From assembly GCA_025529335.1 (NCBI GenBank), contig JAMYHX010000810.1, positions 1 to 11,665 of the forward strand: a stretch of 11,665 nucleotides of DNA. The letters run 5' to 3'. Positions within the stretch are counted from its first letter, which is position 1. Every line of letters starts with the position of its first letter. Source of the DNA: Rhizopus sp. PT2906. Lineage: Eukaryota > Mucoromycota > Mucoromycetes > Mucorales > Rhizopodaceae. Both the position numbers and the translations under genes were made by a program. Below, piece after piece: positions 7,574 to 11,665 of this stretch. Below the pieces are notes generated by a model. The model was not told where the DNA came from. It did not search any database and saw only the letters and a list, made by a program, of their open reading frames with translations.

Positions 7574-8572
7574 ATGCTGTCTTCATCCATTTCACCAACA
7601 GAAGGTCAGCTTCATAACCCTTTTGATGATGAAGCATCTGTTGCATTAATAGAACCAGACATTGACCTGACAGGACAATCTACAACAAAACCAACGGAAC
7701 CGCAAAAGGCATCCCCGACTGTCACTGGCAACATTGGCTCCATTAATAACATTTCTCAACAACAACAACAACAACAGCAATATGAAGATACGCTAGACGA
7801 ACCTGTTTCAGTGACGATTGTAAATATACAGACAAAAAAAAAAAAGAAAGAAATAGTTGGTTAATGAGTCATGTATAGATGCGCGACATGAAAAAGGTGG
7901 CCAATAAGTCATTACAAGTCCTTCATCCAAATGGCGATAGACACGTACTAAGAGACTGTAAGTTGTCATGTTTTTCTTTATTGATATTAACTTTTCTAAA
8001 AGGGGATCTATGGGGACCTTTAATCTTTTGCCTAATTCTTGCCATGTACATGAACCATTTATGCATATGCAGATATTAACTTTTTTTTTCTGGTAGTGTC
8101 TTGAGCGTAGAAGCACCCAAGGAACAAGCTATGCCTATCTTTACAGGTGTATTCGTCATTGTATGGGCAGGAGCAGCTGTTGTTACGGTCAATGCTCAAT
8201 TATTAGGTGGTGCCGTGTCCTTTTTCCAATCGGTTTGTGTGATTGGTTACTGTCTATTTCCTATTGTCGCATCGGCCATCGTTGCCGTGTTTGTAAAATT
8301 CATCTGGATACGTTTGCCAATTGCCATTGTATCATTTGCATGGTCAACTTATGGTTTGTTTAAATTGTAAACGCACGACAAGATGAATCTTACTTTATTC
8401 TATTAGCTTCCGTCGGATTCATGTCAGAAACTCAAGTACATCTACAGAACAGACGAGCACTAGCTGTAAAGTATATAAATGATCATTTTATTAAAATACT
8501 AATGGGTGATATTAGGTTTATCCTTTATTTTTATTCTATTTTGTCATTACATGGTTAGTCTTGATTTCATAA
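7574..8572 (+). CDS. YIPF6: YIPF6-type Golgi Yip1-family membrane protein
   Basis: A six-exon gene: 7574-7819, 7879-7957, 8003-8045, 8097-8353, 8407-8465 and 8516-8572 (stop TAA). Introns are 59, 45, 51, 53 and 50 nt; intron 5 carries a perfect TACTAAT branch site (8497-8503). The protein has 246 residues, against 236 in human YIPF6. Residues 1-80 are cytosolic and disordered, with an NPFDDE motif (15-20) and a Q8 run (62-69). Then come the YIPF6-like TLDEPVSVTIMRDMKKV, RDWDLWGPL (the family's DLYGP-type motif at 110-114), LLGGAVSFFQSVCVIGYCLFP and the final RRALAVYP segment. Five hydrophobic spans (about 112-127, 137-155, 165-190, 195-214 and 228-245) give the usual Yip topology. Yip proteins sit in Golgi and ER-Golgi membranes and bind Rab GTPases; the budding-yeast counterpart is probably Yip4. 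Intron 4 has an unusual GTTTGT donor. The last frame is fixed by YPLFLFYFVITWLVLI, which aligns with the family's fifth span. Its stop is 50 bp from that of the convergent EHD gene. Confidence 0.92.
7757..7780 (+). repeat. YIPF6: CAA/CAG triplet run coding for Q8 in YIPF6
   Basis: Eight glutamine codons (seven CAA, one CAG) in the disordered N-terminal part of YIPF6. Such runs vary in length between strains and do not disturb the membrane domain. Confidence 0.85.
8524..8535 (-). terminator. Likely poly(A) signals of EHD inside the last YIPF6 exon
   Basis: On the minus strand two AATAAA words stand side by side (8535-8530 and 8529-8524), about 90 bases after the EHD stop. They lie antisense to the coding part of YIPF6 exon 6 (8516-8572). 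No perfect hexamer occurs nearer to the EHD stop. YIPF6 itself has no AATAAA in the bases right after its stop. Confidence 0.45.
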
Positions 8573-8622
8573 ACAGAAATATTATTATGACTATAGTATC
8601 TGTCTATTTGGATACACAGAAC

Positions 8623-10422
8623 TTAGATCTTTCGATTAGGAATCATCGAAGCGGGCAATTTATCAGGCAACTGTGCGCCTAATTCAACTGCCTTGATAAG
8701 ATGCAATGCCACACCAAACTGATCTGCATCCATGTAGCCATCACTATCCCAGTCCGCAAGTCGCCAAATTTGAGCCAGTGTTTCTGTAGGCAATCCGCTT
8801 TCTTCGAGCACAGGCTTGACGCTTGCACCTGAGACCAGACCATCGCGTGGCCGTAAGGACTGGAATATAGGCATATAGCTATTCTTATCCAGTTGAGTGT
8901 AATCCCAAAAGGAAGGTGGTAGCTGTCCATTCTTGACAACTTCTGCGTCCATATTAGGTTGAGCGAACGGGTTGATCTGAGATTTGTCTAGCTCAGGATT
9001 GCCCATTGGGAACCGAGACATCAATCGAGGCAGATCAACAGCAAGAGCATCATCTACTCTGGCAATCAAGTCCTCCTTTAACGACTTGAATTTGTCCATG
9101 TCATATAATGCAAGGTTTTGCCTGAATTTTTCTGGGTTTGGGAAATCGCCAGCAGGGAGATGATGCTTGTTTTGGATCTTGATAAACACTTGGTCGAGGT
9201 TCTTGAGAAGTGCTTCTTGTTTCTTTTTTTTGCCAAACATGGATGGCATTTCTTTTTTGAGATGGCTGATAATCAAGGCATGTACCTTAGCCAGTCGGGC
9301 TCGTTTGACAATCTCGTTCACTTTACGAATGGCTGCATTTCGCCTGAGTTCTTTGAGATCCCTCAGCAAGTCTCTTGACTCGGCTTCAATCAATTCACGA
9401 CAATCTTCAAAGCAATTACTAGGCTTTTCTGTCCAAAACGAGCTAATGTACACACGCATCACTTCGGGCGTTTGAACGACCTTGCCTAGAGACCACATCA
9501 TGGCGCCGTACACTCGCATGAGTTGCTGTTGACTGACCATATCACTCTTGTTCAAGACAACACGGATTTTTTCTTCTTGGCCTCGTAAACTATGAATCGC
9601 CATCTTGAATTCATTAGAGATATCCAACTTGTATGAATCAAACATGAGAAGGATCAAATCAGCACGCTGTGCGAACCATTCAATGACTTGGGTAAAGTCA
9701 TAACCTCGCTCGATTCTTTGCTTGTCGCCTGCCAAAATACCTGGTGTGTCAATCAATGTCATATTTTCCAAGACAGGTGAAGGAGTTTCTGAGACCTATA
9801 TAAAGATGTAAGCTAGGTAAATGTATAAACATGACTTGTTTACTTGAAATCGAGATAAAAATGCTTGTCCAAAATGATTGAGGCCACGGAAAGGTAAATC
9901 CTGGTTGACAGCAGCAGCATTACCAGGGATTATACGATCTTCACCACCATTCATGACAGCTAAAAATCGATCTGTAGTAGGTTCGACACCGATATGCTCA
10001 CCAGGATACTTTTTATCAAGCAAGTATCGAATAAAGGTCGTTTTACCCTTTTTTTTCAGAATTAGTTTTTACATTATATTGCCTATCGTATTCATATTTA
10101 CAGTCGAGTACTGGCCGATGAGCAACACCATGGGTTTTGCTTCAATATCTGAATCCGTCAAGGGTGCAGAATGAAATCCTTTTTTTATAGTAAATACATT
10201 GTATACATTCATTGCATAAAATTGCAAAACACACGAACCTTCAAAATTGTATGTCACTTCTAAAGGCTTTATTTTAGTCTTGTAAATCTTTTTAACACCC
10301 TCAATCACTTGAGCATACTCATCATCTGCCCAATTTGTGGATGAAGAGTAGTGAGGACGATTATTAGAAGGTTGGCGGCTACTTCCGTTCATGTTGGTTG
10401 TCTTGTTTTTTAATGACTTCAT
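8623..10422 (-). CDS. EHD: EHD-family dynamin-like ATPase with C-terminal EH domain
   Basis: A four-exon gene: 10422-10239, 10178-10102, 10047-9844 and 9795-8623 (stop TAA 8625-8623). Introns are 60, 54 and 48 nt. The joined protein has 545 residues, against 534 in human EHD1. The nucleotide-binding motifs are complete: P-loop GQYSTGKT (83-90), EPTTD (109-113), DTPG (171-174) and NKSD (237-240). A helical domain follows, with MPSMFGK and a lysine cluster (338-348) at the place where EHD proteins touch lipid. Next come an NPF motif in the linker (430-432) and an EH domain (about 461-540) with LPTETLAQIWRLAD and an EF-hand-type loop (503-514, Asp at 503, 505, 507 and 511, Gln at the last position). 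EHD proteins bind ATP, form rings on curved membranes and act in endocytic recycling, recognising NPF-containing partners through the EH domain. The unique N-terminal 35 residues are Ser/Asn-rich and poorly conserved. The intron inside the P-loop, between Thr87 and Gly88, is noteworthy. The start ATG lies in a pyrimidine-rich leader 135 bp from the U2 RNA gene. Confidence 0.95.
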
Positions 10423-10537
10423 AAAGAAAAAGAGAAATGAAAATAAAAGCAGAAATGGTTAAATAATGGCATACATGACGTTAATTGTAAACTCCGAAAC
10501 TGAAACCTTTTTTATTTCACTTGATTTTTTTTTTTCA

Positions 10538-10543
10538 TTTATA
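10538..10543 (-). promoter_or_regulatory. Possible TATA box of EHD
   Basis: TATAAA on the minus strand, 116 bp before the EHD start and about 15 bp after the U2 3' end. It is the best core-promoter candidate in the 135 bp available between the two genes. A pyrimidine-rich leader (T/C runs at about 10423-10450) follows it up to the ATG. Confidence 0.35.
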
Positions 10544-10557
10544 ATACGTATAAAAAG

Positions 10558-10746
10558 GTCGGCGTCACCTTGCAGGTAGTGTCAGGCAAGGGACACCTGT
10601 GGAATTCAGAGATAGCAAGCCAGAGCTCTGAATTCCCGGCGGGAAAAATTAGATTAACAACGAGAGGGACAATGTCCCTCATTATAGTTGTTAAACTATA
10701 AAGAACAGATACTACACTTGATCTTAGCCAAAAGGCCTGAGAGGAT
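10558..10746 (-). ncRNA. U2: U2 spliceosomal small nuclear RNA
   Basis: The minus strand from 10746 gives a complete U2 RNA of about 189 nt, the usual length. It starts AUCCUCUC and then carries the near-invariant GGCCUUUUGGCUAAGAUC followed by AAGUGUAGUAUCUGUUC, including GUAGUA, which pairs with intron branch sites. Stem IIa (UAUAGU...ACUAUA), stem IIb (GAGGGAC-AUU-GUCCCUC), the Sm-binding site AAUUUUU, an 11-bp stem III (GGAAUUCAGAG with CUCUGAAUUCC) and stem IV (GGUGUC/GACGCC stacked on CCUUGC/GCAAGG) all form. U2 is the RNA core of the U2 snRNP, which selects the branch point during pre-mRNA splicing. A run of five T follows the 3' end. The 3' boundary is set by the closing of stem IV and is good to a few bases. 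An overlapping open frame on the same strand is not a gene. Confidence 0.97.
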
Positions 10747-10780
10747 AAGGAAAAAAACAGTTTCTGCCTTTTGCTCGCCC

Positions 10781-10787
10781 TTTTATA
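10781..10787 (-). promoter_or_regulatory. TATA box of the U2 RNA gene
   Basis: TATAAAA on the minus strand at -35 to -41 from the mapped U2 5' end. In plants and several other eukaryotes a TATA box at about -30 forms part of snRNA promoters; in this fungus its role is inferred from position. Confidence 0.6.
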
Positions 10788-10809
10788 CTTTTTTCGAGCC
10801 TCTTTATGC

Positions 10810-10886
10810 GTGACTGTTGATTTGATCACGCTGATGTGTGACTGACCTTTTGTGACGCGCTATTTGTGAAATATACTCCGCTATTT
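10810..10886 (-). promoter_or_regulatory. Repeated short elements upstream of U2
   Basis: Three GTGAC words in one orientation (10810-10814, 10839-10843 and 10852-10856; the first two are followed by TG) and two copies of CGCTATTT (10858-10865 and 10879-10886) lie at about -64 to -140 from the U2 start. The position fits an upstream sequence element of a small nuclear RNA gene. No family consensus for this fungal group is known to me, so the call rests on repetition and place. Confidence 0.35.
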
Positions 10887-11452
10887 AGTACTACAGATTG
10901 CTGCGTCTTCATAATAAGATATACATACTGCGTCGTCTGTCACTGGCCGCAATATGTTTAGAACATATAAATATCCATCATAATTTTATTAAATAAACAT
11001 CATTATATTATATCTTATTTCTATAAAAGTTTCCAATTATTATTTCAATGCCCGAGAATCGTTACACCTTTATTTTGTGTTTTGTTGTCATGGGGTTTCA
11101 TCGTATTCACATAAATATACATTATCCTTTTATTTGCTTTTCTCTCTTTTCTTCTTCACTCTTGATTTATACTTCTTTTATTGTATTTCAACCATCTTGT
11201 GCCAACTCTGTTTAGATATCCTTTCTACACTATTATTGTTATTATTTGATTAACGTTATTGTTGGTTTTATTAATAAATCAGAGTCACATCTTAGTATCA
11301 AATCAACGCCCTTATGTCCCAACATTTTAAGCGGTCGATGAATATTATTCGGTCCGGACCATATCCCTGACTTAACTCAAAGTTCGCGAAGAAATCAATA
11401 AAAATCAATAGAAAAAAAAAAGGAACTCGCGTAAATTTATCTTACTAAATCA
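10887..11452. other. AT-rich intergenic stretch, no gene seen
   Basis: No useful open frame, RNA gene or repeat pair was found. The one outstanding word is a perfect 10-bp palindrome, GGTCCGGACC (11351-11360), preceded by C so that it reads CGG-T-CCG. It stands in otherwise AT-rich DNA about 100 bp before a possible start codon at 11453. Confidence 0.35.
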
Positions 11453-11665
11453 ATGAATATCAACTCTTACTCTGAGATCTCCGAAAAATTGCTGCACCCA
11501 TCTTTGAGTGAAGAAAAGTGTCGAAGATAGTTTGGTAAAGCATGGCGTTCAGTGGATCAGTCTACGTTATATTAAAGAGCCTGTCGAGAGAACCGTCGAG
11601 GAAAGCAGCCCTGGGCCCAACAAGCGTAGAAAACGAACAGTACCCTATGTTTGGTATACAGAGTT
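11453..11665 (+). other. Truncated edge ORF, possibly frameshifted (gene or mobile-element relic)
   Basis: An ATG at 11453 opens a 25-codon frame (MNINSYSEISEKLLHP...) that stops at 11530. A second plus-strand frame is open from about 11504 to the window end. It reads ...SVEDSLVKHGVQWISL followed by RYIKEPVERTV, PGPNKRRKRTV and PYVWYTE, which looks like real protein, with a nuclear-localisation-like basic cluster. The two frames are offset at an A-rich spot near 11513, so a single indel there would split one ORF in two. A very short intron is a weaker alternative. No family was recognised. A third frame from the ATG at 11541 is also open to the edge but less protein-like. Confidence 0.3.

Noticed and set aside
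7808..8116. 102-codon minus-strand open frame
   Set aside because: It is antisense to YIPF6 exons and introns, and the YIPF6 model explains every splice junction there.
8101..8370. Stand-alone short membrane protein starting at 8101 and ending at 8370
   Set aside because: The start would be a TTG and the stop lies within an intron; it is exon 4 of YIPF6.
8503..8572. Alternative YIPF6 ending with donor GTATAT after AAA, giving a C-terminus ending in LSLHG
   Set aside because: The GCT|GTAAAG donor with the ATTAG|GTT acceptor gives YPLFLFYFVITWLVLI, which matches the family's fifth membrane span.
9118..9475. Two overlapping plus-strand open frames
   Set aside because: Both are antisense to the EHD helical domain.
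9878..10174. 98-codon plus-strand open frame
   Set aside because: It is antisense to EHD exons 2 and 3 and crosses two introns.
10539..10829. 96-codon minus-strand open frame
   Set aside because: It runs over the U2 RNA gene and its TATA box; the RNA's conserved sequence and paired stems explain the stretch.
1..11665. Defence island, CRISPR, integron, prophage or biosynthetic cluster
   Set aside because: No regular repeat-spacer array, integrase, terminase, large synthase or toxin-antitoxin pair is visible; the content is ordinary fungal chromosomal DNA.

Overview
The window is nuclear DNA from a filamentous fungus, most likely an early-diverging one of the Mucoromycota type. The reasons are its AT-rich base composition, twelve supported spliceosomal introns of only 45-60 nt with GT...AG ends, pyrimidine-rich leaders before start codons, a compact layout, and a gene set (EHD ATPase, YIPF6, TRAPP Trs33, Kelch-BTB protein) that belongs to eukaryotic membrane traffic and signalling. 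There is no bacterial operon, CRISPR array, phage or clearly intact transposon. The genus cannot be fixed from the sequence alone.

Left part (1-4200): a poorly resolved spliced gene on the minus strand (about 199-873) with a Ser/Pro-rich tail, an unexplained 0.9 kb stretch (874-1741), an intronless F-box gene on the minus strand (1773-2564), and a long AT-rich intergenic stretch (2565-4210) that probably holds the promoters of the F-box gene and the Kelch gene.

Central part (4211-10422): four well supported genes packed tail to tail and head to head. They are an intronless Kelch-BTB protein resembling Ral2/LZTR1 (+), the TRAPP subunit Trs33/TRAPPC6 (-, 5 exons), the Golgi Yip-family protein YIPF6 (+, 6 exons) and an EHD-family dynamin-like ATPase (-, 4 exons). 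For the last three I rebuilt the exons from the sequence; the reading frame stays open across every junction and the joined proteins match their families from end to end. The stop codons of the two convergent pairs are only 47 and 50 bp apart. Trs33 and YIPF6 share one 293 bp divergent promoter. Three consecutive genes therefore act in Rab/Golgi/endosome traffic.

Right part (10423-11665): a complete U2 spliceosomal RNA gene (-, about 10558-10746) lies 135 bp upstream of the EHD start codon. It has its own TATA box and a cluster of short repeated elements upstream. After it comes an AT-rich stretch with no gene I can support, and at the window edge a truncated open frame that may be a gene or a broken mobile-element ORF.

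I find no convincing new multi-gene system. The most useful leads are an acidic NPF motif in YIPF6 next to a gene encoding an EH-domain protein, the bidirectional 3'-end signals between convergent genes, the U2 upstream elements, and the unresolved spliced gene at the left edge.
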